DNA of 64,000 nt from an uncultured Muribaculaceae bacterium (GCA_958436175.1 CAUBJF010000001.1:62001-126000), one strand, 5' to 3'; counted from the first letter of the stretch, positions 18,465 to 27,609 are shown. Notes: a model not told the origin generated them from the sequence alone. Made by a program: numbers and translations.

Positions 18465-19664
18465 CTATTTTATGACGGCAAGACCTCCGAGAGCCGTCTC
18501 CTTGTAAAGCGACGGTATATCGTGACCCGTCTGCTTCATTACCTCCACTATACGGTCGAAGTCGACAGAGTGACGGCCGTCGGAAAAAGCAGCATAGAGA
18601 TTGGCATCCAAGGCACGCGCTGCTGCATAGGCGTTACGCTCTATACACGGGATCTGCACCAGTCCGCAGACAGGATCACATGTCAGTCCGAGATGATGTT
18701 CGAGACCCATTTCGGCAGAGTATTCAATTTGAGCAGGCGTACCTCCAAAAAGCTGTGAGGCGGCAGCTGCGGCCATTGCGCAAGCTACTCCCACTTCACC
18801 CTGACAGCCTACTTCCGCACCGGAAACCGAAGCATTGTTCTTCACAACGTTGCCAAAGAGCCCGGCTGTCGCCAGAGCTCGGAGAATCCGCTGCTCCGAG
18901 AAACCCTTGGAGGTGTAGAGGTGATATAGCACCGCAGGGACAATTCCGCAGGAACCGCATGTAGGAGCCGTCACAATCTTGCCACCTGCCGCGTTCTCCT
19001 CCGAGACGGCAAGAGCGTAGGCATAGACAAGACCACGGCTTTTGAGCGACTTATTGTAGCCTTCGGCATGGACATAGTAGCTTACAGCCTTGCGGCGCAC
19101 GCCGAGACCGCCGGGCAGTACGCCTTCGGCCTCTATACCTCGCTCTACAGCAGCTTTCATCACTTCCCATACTTCCTTGAGATAATCCCATATTCCACTG
19201 CCTTCGTATTTGTCAACATATTCCCAGTATGAAGTACCGGTCTTGTCGCAATACTCAAGGATATCCTTTATCTTGGTCATCGGATAGATATCAGGACCGG
19301 AAGTTCTTTCCTGTCCTTCCTCGACGATGTCGCCGCCGCCGACAGAATAGACTGTCCATTCGTCAATGAGGGCGTTCTTTTCGTCGAAGGCCTTGAAGGT
19401 CATGCCGTTTGTATGGAACGGAAGGACAATCTCTGGTTTCCAGACTATTTCAGAAGGAGCGCACGGAGTCAGTACCTGGAGGATGGCCTGATCCGTGAGA
19501 TGTCCTTTGCCCGTTGCCGCGAGAGCGCCATAGAGGGTCACCTCGTATCGAGCCGCACGACCATGGGTGCGCGCTTCGAACAGTTCGGCTGCCCGTCGCG
19601 GTCCCATGGTATGCGAACTACTCGGCCCGAAGCCGATTTTGTAGAGTTGTCGAATTGATTGCAT
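18465..19664 (-). CDS. L-serine ammonia-lyase, iron-sulfur type, single chain
   Basis: A 399-residue enzyme converting L-serine to pyruvate and ammonia. The N-terminal beta domain carries GPSSSHTMGPRRA. The alpha domain carries the cluster cysteines in APTCGSCG, GCQGEVGVAC and CDPVCGLVQIPC, which mark the [4Fe-4S] type rather than the PLP type. It is cytoplasmic and oxygen sensitive. It lies 5 nt downstream of the sugar transporter gene and is probably co-transcribed with it. The convergent response-regulator gene ends 2 bases away, with no terminator between. Confidence 0.95.
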   Translation of the reverse strand: MQSIRQLYKIGFGPSSSHTMGPRRAAELFEARTHGRAARYEVTLYGALAATGKGHLTDQAILQVLTPCAPSEIVWKPEIVLPFHTNGMTFKAFDEKNALIDEWTVYSVGGGDIVEEGQERTSGPDIYPMTKIKDILEYCDKTGTSYWEYVDKYEGSGIWDYLKEVWEVMKAAVERGIEAEGVLPGGLGVRRKAVSYYVHAEGYNKSLKSRGLVYAYALAVSEENAAGGKIVTAPTCGSCGIVPAVLYHLYTSKGFSEQRILRALATAGLFGNVVKNNASVSGAEVGCQGEVGVACAMAAAAASQLFGGTPAQIEYSAEMGLEHHLGLTCDPVCGLVQIPCIERNAYAAARALDANLYAAFSDGRHSVDFDRIVEVMKQTGHDIPSLYKETALGGLAVIK

Positions 19665-19669
19665 GATAA

Positions 19670-21526
19670 CTAAATATCAGCGTCAGTGCTCATCTGTGTC
19701 TCGGCCATATCGGTTTCGACTTCGGCCACAGAGGTCTGTGAGCCGAAGGTCTCTTTTATATTCCATACTGCCACCGATCCGATAGCAAGAAGGATACCGG
19801 ATATTACAAGCATGCCGACAGTCATCGGAGCTCCGTTTGCAGCAGCCGGGAAGCAGTGAAGTATGGCACCGCCACAGAGTGCAGCTACAATCTGAGGAAT
19901 CGTGATAGTGCAGTTGAACAGACCGAGATATGTTCCGATGTTGCCACCGCTGAGGGCGTTGGTAAGAATCGTAAAGGGCATAGAGAGCATCGCAGCCCAG
20001 GCGCAGCCCATAAGAGCATAGCTGACACCGAGTAAATATGGATTATGGATAAAATAGACGGAAATGAAACCGACTGCGCCGATGAGAAGGCTGAGAGAGT
20101 AGCCCAGTTTGCGACGGCGGAACGAGGCCAGGACTATGGCCCACAGGACAGCGGCTATTGCCTGGATGGCAAGGAGGTTGCCGTTCCAGTCACCGGCATC
20201 CTGATATGCCTTTGTGGCAGGATTGAGGACTGTCTTATAGTTGAGGGTGATTTCGGATGGAGAGTTGACCTCTGGCAAAGAAGAGGTCTGTTCGAGTACG
20301 TATTTACCTGTACTGCCGTCGATTTTCGCTATATGAGCGAGGGTTAGGCTTGTACCGGGTTCTACCAATGACAATTCCGATACGGTGCTGGCCTGGTTGC
20401 CGACATTTACATTCACACCGTCGATATTTAGGACGCTTCCAGCCGACGCTATAAGTCCGCCGTTCGGTTCAATCTTTTCGACACCGTTGACACTAACGAC
20501 CTTCGAGTCTGCAATCAAAGTATCGCCATCGAGCACAACAGTGTTTGGTCTTGTAAAATTACCGTCGACATTAATGCCGGCAAGAGCTATATGTCCGTTC
20601 TCAATTACCGGATTCTCGCAGCTGAAGATATATTTGTCATTGTATTCCTGGCCGTCAATGCTGACGCCTGTAACCTCTTTGACCGAAGGTGCACCGAAAG
20701 CCTGAGAGGCTACGGCATCGGTGGAATAGGTCCACATATACAGGAACGCTGCCCAGCAGAAGAACTGCACGAGACCGACGGTCCAGAATACCTTTGGGGC
20801 CTTGACAAGTAGTTTGAACATGTTCTCTTTCGGAGCCTTCTTGTCAGGCTCTTCCTTTATGCCGTGGAACATTGCATATTCGTGAGGCGGCATTTCCTTG
20901 ACCTTGGCAAAGGTATATACGACGCACAGCAGAAGAATAATGGCACCGAGATAGAATGCCCATGTCACCGTCGGAGGTACTTCACCGGCCGGTGCGGTAT
21001 TGCTGAGGAACCATGCGAGAACGAACGGAGCCACATATCCGACAACGGAACCTGCGTTGCAGAGGAAAGACTGTATCGAATACGCAAGACCTTTCTGACG
21101 TTCGTTGACCATATCGCCGACAAGCATCTTGAAAGGCTGCATGGCCATATTGATGGATGTGTCGAGCAGCATAAGCATGACGAGGCCGAAGATTATAGCC
21201 TGGGAGATAGCCAGACCGAAAGAACCGGCATTAGGCAGCAGGCACATCACGATGATAGCGACGGCTGCACCGATAAGAAGGTATGGAAGGCGACGTCCGA
21301 AGCGGTTCCATGTGCGGTCGCTGGCAGAGCCTACTATGGGCTGTACGATAAGCCCCATAAGGGGAGGAAGAATCCAGAAATAGCTGAGGTCGTGAGGGTC
21401 AGCTCCGATTGTCGAAAAAATTCGGCTCACCTGTGAGCTTTGAAGGGCATAAGCAATCTGTACTCCGAAAAATCCGAAGCTGAGATTCCACAGCTGCCAG
21501 AAACCCAGGTTTCTTTGGTTTTTCAT
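19670..21526 (-). CDS. SLC45-like sugar transporter (MFS) with large periplasmic insert
   Basis: A 618-residue MFS transporter of the SLC45/maltose-type group: the N-terminal half has SDRTWNRFGRRLPYLL after helix 2, and helices 1-6 lie within residues 8-210. Helix 7 is at about 245-268. Residues 280-445 are an unusual hydrophilic insert, rich in Val, Gly, Asn and Asp, with repeated turns such as GINVDGN, VLDGD, VSVNG and LNIDGVNVNVG. Helices 8-12 resume at 448. In usual members this loop is about 15 residues. The loop faces the periplasm in MFS topology. Co-transcription with the serine dehydratase is likely. The sugar is not determined. Confidence 0.85.
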   Translation of the reverse strand: MKNQRNLGFWQLWNLSFGFFGVQIAYALQSSQVSRIFSTIGADPHDLSYFWILPPLMGLIVQPIVGSASDRTWNRFGRRLPYLLIGAAVAIIVMCLLPNAGSFGLAISQAIIFGLVMLMLLDTSINMAMQPFKMLVGDMVNERQKGLAYSIQSFLCNAGSVVGYVAPFVLAWFLSNTAPAGEVPPTVTWAFYLGAIILLLCVVYTFAKVKEMPPHEYAMFHGIKEEPDKKAPKENMFKLLVKAPKVFWTVGLVQFFCWAAFLYMWTYSTDAVASQAFGAPSVKEVTGVSIDGQEYNDKYIFSCENPVIENGHIALAGINVDGNFTRPNTVVLDGDTLIADSKVVSVNGVEKIEPNGGLIASAGSVLNIDGVNVNVGNQASTVSELSLVEPGTSLTLAHIAKIDGSTGKYVLEQTSSLPEVNSPSEITLNYKTVLNPATKAYQDAGDWNGNLLAIQAIAAVLWAIVLASFRRRKLGYSLSLLIGAVGFISVYFIHNPYLLGVSYALMGCAWAAMLSMPFTILTNALSGGNIGTYLGLFNCTITIPQIVAALCGGAILHCFPAAANGAPMTVGMLVISGILLAIGSVAVWNIKETFGSQTSVAEVETDMAETQMSTDADI

Positions 21527-21586
21527 GTTATTTAGTCAAAAAATAGAAGTAAGTTATGAAGTAACGATATAATCTCAAAAAAGCTG

Positions 21587-22426
21587 TCAGTTCTGTCTGG
21601 CTTTAAGCCAGTCTATCTCCATCTTCCAAAGCGATGGATCGGGAGTCTCGAGGATGAGAGGCAAGCCATCGAAACGGCTGTCGGCCATAAGCATGGCGAA
21701 AAAGTCACTGCCAAGCGTTCCTTTTCCGAGAGAAGCATGACGGTCGATACGGGATGCAAGGGGACGCACGGAATCATTGACATGCATACCCTTGAGATAT
21801 GAAAAGCCGACTATGCTGTCGAAAGATGCCCAGGTTTTCTCATAGGCATCGGGAGTCGACATGTCATATCCGGCCGAGAAAGCGTGGCATGTGTCGATAC
21901 AGACTCCTACCCTACTCTTATCCTCAACATTAGAAATGATATAGGCGAGTTGTTCGAAGCTATAACCCAGGTTCGAGCCTTGTCCCGCCATATTTTCTAT
22001 GACGGCGCATACACCTTCCGTCTTACCGAGGGCATAGTTGACAGAAGCGGCCACACGGTCGAGGCTCTCCTGCTCTCCGATCTGGTTCAGATGGGAACCG
22101 GGATGGAAATTGAGTCTGTCGAGGCCCAGAGAAGCGCAACGCCGGAGCTGGTCTACGAATGACACTCGCGATAGGCTGAGTTTGCGGTCGTCGGGCGACC
22201 CAAGATTCAGCACAAGTGCCGCATGAGGCAGGATCCGGTCGGCCGTATAACCATAGAGGTCGCAGACTCTGCGGAAAGAATCAATTTCTTCCTGGGTATA
22301 GGCCGGGGAACTGTACCGTCTGGCATCGACAGGACAGAACGAAAAGGAGTCAGCACCCAGAACGTGAGCCGTTTCAGGTATTGCGGCCAAAGGCCATGAC
22401 TCGATATGTACGCCTATATATTTCAT
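21587..22426 (-). CDS. nfo: Endonuclease IV (deoxyribonuclease IV)
   Basis: A 279-residue zinc-dependent AP endonuclease of base-excision repair, cutting DNA 5' to abasic sites. I start it at 22426 (MKYIGVHIESW), because the longer start would lie inside the gpmI terminator hairpin. Family motifs are visible: HPGSH, ENMAGQG, CIDTCHAFSAGYD, KGMHVNDS, RHASLGKGTLG and ILETPD, which carry most of the trinuclear zinc ligands. It is about 280 residues, the family's usual size. It lies downstream of gpmI, behind that gene's terminator, so it may depend on readthrough or a weak promoter. Confidence 0.92.
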   Translation of the reverse strand: MKYIGVHIESWPLAAIPETAHVLGADSFSFCPVDARRYSSPAYTQEEIDSFRRVCDLYGYTADRILPHAALVLNLGSPDDRKLSLSRVSFVDQLRRCASLGLDRLNFHPGSHLNQIGEQESLDRVAASVNYALGKTEGVCAVIENMAGQGSNLGYSFEQLAYIISNVEDKSRVGVCIDTCHAFSAGYDMSTPDAYEKTWASFDSIVGFSYLKGMHVNDSVRPLASRIDRHASLGKGTLGSDFFAMLMADSRFDGLPLILETPDPSLWKMEIDWLKARQN

Positions 22427-22432
22427 ATGAAA

Positions 22433-22466
22433 GGAACCCCGCAACGGATGAAAGCTGCGGGGTTCC
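22433..22466 (-). terminator. gpmI terminator abutting the nfo start
   Basis: On the minus strand, GGAACCCCGCA and TGCGGGGTTCC form an 11-bp stem with a 12-nt loop, followed by TTTCAT. The hairpin ends 7 nt before the nfo start codon. Confidence 0.8.
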
Positions 22467-22475
22467 GCAAGAATA

Positions 22476-23993
22476 TTAGTCTTTAATAAGATCCTTGCCA
22501 GTCATCTCGGCAGGTTGGGGAAGGCCGAGAATATGGAGGATAGAGGGTGCCACGTCGGCAAGAATACCGTTTTCTACTTTAGCATTCTTATTATCTGTAA
22601 CATATACGAAGGGCACGGGGTTCAGCGAGTGGGCCGTATTCGGTGTTCCGTCGGGGTTAACGGCGTTATCGGCATTGCCGTGGTCGGCGATGATGATGAC
22701 TTCATAGCCGTGCTTACGGGCGGTTTCGACAGTATCGCGGAGGCAGTTGTCGAGAGTCTCCACAGCCTTCTGGATAGCAGGATAGATGCCTGTGTGTCCT
22801 ACCATGTCGCCGTTGGCATAGTTCACGACAACAAAATCGTATTCCTCCTTGCCGAGGGAGCCGACAAGCTTGTCCTTGACTTCGTAGGCGCTCATTTCGG
22901 GCTTGAGGTCGTAGGTAGCAACCTTGGGAGAGGGAACGAGGGTGCGGTCCTCACCTTCGAAGGGAGCTTCACGGCCACCGTTGAAGAAGAATGTCACGTG
23001 GGCATACTTCTCGGTCTCTGCGATATGAAGCTGCTTCTTGGACAGGTTCGAAAGATATTCGGCAAGAGTATTGGAGACATCTTCCTTGTTGAAGATGATA
23101 TGAACGCCCTCGAAAGAAGAATCGTAGGGTGTCATGCAGTAATACTGGAGGCCTGGGATAGTGTGCATGCCTTCTTCGGGCATATCGTGCTGAGTAAGTA
23201 CGGATGTGATTTCTTTGGCGCGGTCGTTGCGGTAGTTGAAGAATATCACGCAGTCGTCGGGCTTGAAAGTACCGTCGACAGTAGCATTGTTGATAGGTTT
23301 GATGAACTCATCGGTAACATCTGCGTCGTAGCTGTCCTGCATAGCCTTGACCATGTCGGTAGCCTGCACGCCTTTGCCTTCGATAAGAAGGTCGTATGCT
23401 TCCTTGATACGGTTCCAGCGATGGTCGCGGTCCATAGCATAGAAACGGCCTACGATAGAAGCAATGACACCTGCGCTCTTCTGGCAGTGTGCCTCTACAT
23501 CTTTTATAAAGCCGAGACCGCTGCGGGGGTCTGTGTCACGACCATCCATGAAGCAGTGGAGATAGACCTTCTTGAGACCATAATGCTTAGCGATATCGCA
23601 GAGAGCGTAAAGGTGGTCGAGCGAGGAATGAACGCCGCCGGTAGATGTAAGGCCCATGAAGTGCATAGCCTGACCTGTGCGTGCGCAGTATTCGAAAGCG
23701 CTCTTGATTTCAGGATTTTCGAGGATTGCGCCTGTCTGGATTGCCTTGTTGATTTTCACGAGGTCCTGATAGACAATACGGCCTGCACCGATATTGAGGT
23801 GACCGACTTCCGAGTTGCCCATCTGTCCGTCGGGAAGACCGACAAATTCGCCGCTTGCCTGAAGCTGCGAATGAGGATATTTTTCGAGGAGACTGTTCCA
23901 GTAAGGAGTAGGTGTGCTGTATATGGCGTTGGCGTGGTTATGTGCGCCTATGCCCCAGCCATCGAGGATGATAAGTAGTGCTTTGTGTGCCAT
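22476..23993 (-). CDS. gpmI: 2,3-bisphosphoglycerate-independent phosphoglycerate mutase
   Basis: A 505-residue glycolytic enzyme that interconverts 3- and 2-phosphoglycerate using two Mn ions. The start is set at 23993 (MAHKALLIILDGWG). The catalytic Ser is in GNSEVGHLNIGAG, and the metal motifs LDGWG, FNYRNDRA and ADHGNADN are present. The length is that of the family. It is preceded by a small membrane protein gene (13-nt gap) and ends at a strong hairpin. Confidence 0.95.
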   Translation of the reverse strand: MAHKALLIILDGWGIGAHNHANAIYSTPTPYWNSLLEKYPHSQLQASGEFVGLPDGQMGNSEVGHLNIGAGRIVYQDLVKINKAIQTGAILENPEIKSAFEYCARTGQAMHFMGLTSTGGVHSSLDHLYALCDIAKHYGLKKVYLHCFMDGRDTDPRSGLGFIKDVEAHCQKSAGVIASIVGRFYAMDRDHRWNRIKEAYDLLIEGKGVQATDMVKAMQDSYDADVTDEFIKPINNATVDGTFKPDDCVIFFNYRNDRAKEITSVLTQHDMPEEGMHTIPGLQYYCMTPYDSSFEGVHIIFNKEDVSNTLAEYLSNLSKKQLHIAETEKYAHVTFFFNGGREAPFEGEDRTLVPSPKVATYDLKPEMSAYEVKDKLVGSLGKEEYDFVVVNYANGDMVGHTGIYPAIQKAVETLDNCLRDTVETARKHGYEVIIIADHGNADNAVNPDGTPNTAHSLNPVPFVYVTDNKNAKVENGILADVAPSILHILGLPQPAEMTGKDLIKD

Positions 23994-24006
23994 GTATATC
24001 AATTAT

Positions 24007-24219
24007 TTACTGTTTCTCTTCTCTTTCACGGCGATAACGTTCACGCCGTTTCAGGTTGAAATGTAGCAATATGAGTATAACAATAGTTATTGCAATGATT
24101 CCGAAGTAATACAGGGCCGAAACTTTGCCCGAAGCATATTCCGGATAGCCTATATAAGCCATGACGGCAAGATAGACGGCGAGTGCGAGTGGTAGTACTG
24201 TCGAACGTTTCAGTTTCAT
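24007..24219 (-). CDS. Small two-helix membrane protein of unknown function
   Basis: A 70-residue protein with hydrophobic segments at about residues 8-24 and 33-53, then a strongly basic and acidic tail (RRERYRREREEKQ) that probably lies in the cytoplasm. It overlaps the exonuclease gene by 4 nt and precedes gpmI by 13 nt. I recognise no family. Confidence 0.75.
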   Translation of the reverse strand: MKLKRSTVLPLALAVYLAVMAYIGYPEYASGKVSALYYFGIIAITIVILILLHFNLKRRERYRREREEKQ

Positions 24220-24866
24220 GATGCCGCAGGGGGTAATGGTTCTTGTTTGTGCCGGTAGGGAGAGGCGAGAGGATTGAAACGACCTTCGTTAAGATAGTCG
24301 TAAATCTTCAGACATGCCCAGGCATCCAGTGCAGCATATGCCTGCTGGGGGTCGCTGAGCTTGTCGGCCTCCCAGTTCGAAAGACGCTGTCCTTTGGAAA
24401 CACGCTGTCCGAAGATGATTGCACATATCTTCTGGAGGGATATATCCGTGATTTCGAAATCCTTGACAACAGCCTGCAAGTCGACAAAGCCCTGTGGATC
24501 AAGTTCGGGACTCGAGCGACGCAGAACATTGAAATCATCGTGAACCGAAAGCCCTATCTTCGTGACAGCCGGATTCTCAAGGAATTCCTTCAACTGCTCG
24601 CTAATCCCCAGAATATTAAGACGGAAAAGGAAGCATGTGTCTTCTGTCGAGATCTGCATCAGAGCCACCTTGTGGGAACAACCCTTGCGGAACGAAGGAC
24701 GTGTCTCTGTATCAAAACCGACCATTTTTTCTTTCGACAATACCCGAATAGCAGCTAAAGCTTCCGCCGTAGAATCGATAACGATAATCCTGCCGGGAAA
24801 ATTCATCAACGGCATACTGTGCATCGCATCTTTGTCTATACTTATGATATAATTCGAATCGCTCAT
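24216..24866 (-). CDS. 3'-5' exonuclease of the RNase D/DEDDy type
   Basis: A 216-residue single-domain exonuclease. The DEDD residues are seen in GFDTET (Asp and Glu), LSVHDDFN (Asp) and YAALDAW (Tyr and Asp, the DEDDy form). It lacks the HRDC domain of full RNase D, so it is closer to the short DNA/RNA exonucleases of the WRN-exo type. It is the first gene of the run that continues into the small membrane protein and gpmI. A -7 box lies 17 nt upstream. Confidence 0.9.
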   Translation of the reverse strand: MSDSNYIISIDKDAMHSMPLMNFPGRIIVIDSTAEALAAIRVLSKEKMVGFDTETRPSFRKGCSHKVALMQISTEDTCFLFRLNILGISEQLKEFLENPAVTKIGLSVHDDFNVLRRSSPELDPQGFVDLQAVVKDFEITDISLQKICAIIFGQRVSKGQRLSNWEADKLSDPQQAYAALDAWACLKIYDYLNEGRFNPLASPYRHKQEPLPPAAS

Positions 24867-24882
24867 ATGTGGGTATTACCTA

Positions 24883-24890
24883 CAAAGGTA
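24883..24890 (-). promoter_or_regulatory. -7 box of the exonuclease-gpmI unit
   Basis: TACCTTTG on the minus strand, 17 nt before the start codon. No good -33 element is seen at the standard spacing. Confidence 0.5.
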
Positions 24891-24923
24891 GTTATTTATG
24901 ACGGGGCAAGTCCTTTTGTTAAC

Positions 24924-25574
24924 CTACTTTAACAGCTCGAAGCTCGGCATGTCGATTATTTCAGCTGAAGGAAAATGTGCAGCCACATATCTCGAAATAA
25001 AGCCGAAAGTGTCGCAGGCAATTGTCTTGTCATAATCGAAGTGTCTGTTATATACCACGGCAGCCAGTTCGATATTTCGCGATGCTATAGCTTCGAGAGA
25101 TAGTATCGTGTGATTAATCGAACCGAGACGACCGTTTGTCACCAGCACCACGGGAAGCTTATGCTCGACGATATAATCGATTGCAAAGTAGGTGTCGGTG
25201 ATTGGCACCATAAGGCCACCGGCTCCTTCGATTAAAAGACGATCATAGCGTTGAGAAAGTTTTGATGTCGCGTTCTCAATCAGCGCAAGGTCGATTTTCG
25301 CACCGTCGATCGAAGCTGCAAGCTGTGCCGAGGCCGGATAGGAGAAGATGATAGGAGCTGTGGTCCCGTCCTTGTCTTCGGGCAAAGGATCCATACCGAG
25401 AAGCTCACGATGTTTGTCGATATCTTCGGATGACCCCACACAGCCTGTCTGTATAAATTTCTGCGTAGCGACTGTCAAGCCTTCCTGCATCAAGCGGTGA
25501 GCGAGATAAGCTGTCGCATAGGTCTTCCCGGCATCTGTATCTATGCCGGTGACAAATAAGATTTTATGCTTCAT
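24924..25574 (-). CDS. bioD: Dethiobiotin synthetase
   Basis: A 216-residue enzyme forming the ureido ring of dethiobiotin from diaminopelargonate, CO2 and ATP. The P-loop is FVTGIDTDAGKT, matching the family GTDTxxGKT, and an EGAGGLMVPI motif follows. It overlaps the bioG-bioC gene by 4 nt. It is about the usual family length. The gene ends the biotin unit. Confidence 0.95.
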   Translation of the reverse strand: MKHKILFVTGIDTDAGKTYATAYLAHRLMQEGLTVATQKFIQTGCVGSSEDIDKHRELLGMDPLPEDKDGTTAPIIFSYPASAQLAASIDGAKIDLALIENATSKLSQRYDRLLIEGAGGLMVPITDTYFAIDYIVEHKLPVVLVTNGRLGSINHTILSLEAIASRNIELAAVVYNRHFDYDKTIACDTFGFISRYVAAHFPSAEIIDMPSFELLK

Positions 25575-26965
25575 TTCTTCCTTGCTATAAAAACCATTGG
25601 TTTATATGTGATGGAATACTTTCCGTCGAGGTCGGGATGCCAGTCTTTAATAGCGCGACGCAAAGAGACATCCTCCGGTCTTCCAAGCGAGTTGACACCA
25701 GTCTTCTTGAGATGGCGGAATACGTCCAGCACTGAATCAAACGAGAGTCTTTTGTCAGTGCAACTAACTGCCAGACATTCAAGCTCTGGCGGCATCATCT
25801 CCTTCCACTGTCCGGGAGTCATCAACGGCAGGGAACATCCAGTATGCGAAGCAACTTCCGCAAGATTCCCCTCGGAATATGTGCCGATGAGAAGATAGGC
25901 TCCTTTATTTAGGACCCGTGAGCACTCCTTTAAGAAACGCGACGGAGAGTTGAACCACTGTACGGTCGATGCCGACACTATAAAGTCGAGACTTGCAGGA
26001 GGCTGTTGCATGATAGCAAGCTCAGCATCGCAGCAGCGGAAAAAACGGTGCTCGCCTTGAAGCGGCTCTTCGCCCACGATATCCCACATCTCTACGGTTC
26101 CGAAGCGACCGGCATAGTGGTCGAGTAGGCGACTCATCTTTCCGGTACCGGAGCCTATTTCGAGAGTACGGCTACCACGACGGCACATGATGGCCGGGAT
26201 ATCGTATTCTTCCATTATATGGCGCATGGACTCGACGACCTCGTCCTGTACGTCGGCCTCGCTGTCGTAAGTCTCTTTCCCGGATGCGAATCTGCGTTCC
26301 GTAAGCTCCTTATCCATAATCCATCTGTCGAGGATTGTCTGGAAATCTGGCAGATGGGGAATGTCCGCAAAGAAAACGGGAGCTACACCATTCCATGCCC
26401 TTGCCTGGTTGACTGCCGGGAAAATAGCGTCGTCACGACCTACTATAGCGACATCCCAACGTTTTTCAGGTTCGGGGGCGAGTAGCGGCAGAGGACAGAA
26501 GCACGAAAGTTCCTCCTTAAGCTCTTCCAAATTCCTGTCCGGCCTATGATTCTCGAAAAATGCTATATTACTTCTTGTGCCGCAGACACGACGATAGAAT
26601 TTTTCGAGATTGCGGAGGTTGAGACCGTAGAGCGTTCCTTTGAAAATTGCCTCGGGGATACCGCAGCGAGAGTCGACAGGTGTCAAAGTACCGTTGACAG
26701 CGATACGCTTGGTGATGCGGTCGGCGATTCCGTGGGTCGATACAGCCGAAGCATAAACTCCCAAAGACCAGGCGATTATACATATCTCGATATAGCCGTC
26801 GGCGAGCGACCAGTCAATGTACATATCCCGATAGTCCCAGACCACGACAATATCATACCCGGGACGGTACAGACCATCGAAAAGATTAGCATCCGTCGCC
26901 CAACCGGCATATATGACTATCAGTCGCTTGCTACCTTCCTTACGACTGACGAAACGGTACTGCAT
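25571..26965 (-). CDS. Fused BioG-BioC: pimeloyl-ACP methyl esterase and malonyl-ACP O-methyltransferase
   Basis: A 464-residue bifunctional protein of pimelate synthesis. The N-terminal BioG/DUF452 hydrolase domain (1-210) has the nucleophile S67 in IAWSLGV, with D178 or D179 in GRDDAIFP and H204 in IPHLP as likely triad members. The C-terminal BioC domain (about 225-464) has the SAM motif LEIGSGTGK at 268-276. BioC adds a methyl ester to start chain building, and BioG removes it at the end. Such fusions are known in Bacteroidota. It overlaps bioD by 4 nt and the HAD gene by 1 nt. bioF, bioA and bioB are not in the window. Confidence 0.93.
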   Translation of the reverse strand: MQYRFVSRKEGSKRLIVIYAGWATDANLFDGLYRPGYDIVVVWDYRDMYIDWSLADGYIEICIIAWSLGVYASAVSTHGIADRITKRIAVNGTLTPVDSRCGIPEAIFKGTLYGLNLRNLEKFYRRVCGTRSNIAFFENHRPDRNLEELKEELSCFCPLPLLAPEPEKRWDVAIVGRDDAIFPAVNQARAWNGVAPVFFADIPHLPDFQTILDRWIMDKELTERRFASGKETYDSEADVQDEVVESMRHIMEEYDIPAIMCRRGSRTLEIGSGTGKMSRLLDHYAGRFGTVEMWDIVGEEPLQGEHRFFRCCDAELAIMQQPPASLDFIVSASTVQWFNSPSRFLKECSRVLNKGAYLLIGTYSEGNLAEVASHTGCSLPLMTPGQWKEMMPPELECLAVSCTDKRLSFDSVLDVFRHLKKTGVNSLGRPEDVSLRRAIKDWHPDLDGKYSITYKPMVFIARKK

Positions 26966-27609
26966 CAGCGTCGGGATATAGCCTGCATGTCGGCCACAGA
27001 GAAATGTTCGAACGAGTCAAGGACAAAATCGGCCAGAGGTTCCAAGCTTTCACGCGGATTCGTCGTCGCCAGGGCTATGACTGTCGCACCGGCAGCACGT
27101 CCGGCCTTGAGACCATTGAAAGAATCTTCAAATACATAGCAATCGGCAGGGTGAACGCCGAGAGCTTTTGCCCCTGTGAGGAAACATTCCGGAGCGGGCT
27201 TGCCGACAGAGACCATTGAATCAGTGATGATGGCATCAAAATATGTGCGAAGCACCGGATTGACTCTGAAAAGCCGTTCCATTTTTGCATCATTGCTGCT
27301 GGTCACGACAGCTGTTGGGATACCGGCTTTTTTCAGCTCCGTAAGAAAAGTGATTACACCGTCGAAAAGAGGGTATTCCATATCCTCTTCCGCCTTGTAG
27401 TGAGCGGTCCTGACTAAGTTTTGAGTCTCGGGATCCGGATAGTATTTATTGAGGATATCAGGCATGGTCGTGCCTTTGATTCGGCTCGTAAAGTCTTCGA
27501 TCCCTGTGGGGAAACGACGATTTATGTCATCCCATATACGGGTGTATATAGGCTCCGTATCAATAATGACTCCGTCGAGGTCGAAAAGTGCTGCGTTTCG
27601 TTTGGTCAT
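26965..27609 (-). CDS. HAD-family phosphatase
   Basis: A 214-residue haloacid-dehalogenase hydrolase of the beta-phosphoglucomutase-like group. Motif I is DLDGVIIDTEP with nucleophile D10 and D12, motif II is the VVTSSN stretch, and motif III/IV is the KPAPECFL and VFEDSFNG stretches. It has a small helical cap after motif I. The substrate is unknown. It begins the biotin unit and overlaps bioG-bioC by 1 nt, so it may be a passenger or act on a biotin-pathway intermediate; the former is more likely. Confidence 0.85.
   Translation of the reverse strand: MTKRNAALFDLDGVIIDTEPIYTRIWDDINRRFPTGIEDFTSRIKGTTMPDILNKYYPDPETQNLVRTAHYKAEEDMEYPLFDGVITFLTELKKAGIPTAVVTSSNDAKMERLFRVNPVLRTYFDAIITDSMVSVGKPAPECFLTGAKALGVHPADCYVFEDSFNGLKAGRAAGATVIALATTNPRESLEPLADFVLDSFEHFSVADMQAISRR

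Noticed and set aside
22515..23978. A 487-codon open frame opposite gpmI
   Set aside because: It mirrors the real gene with its catalytic motifs; no promoter or family match supports it.
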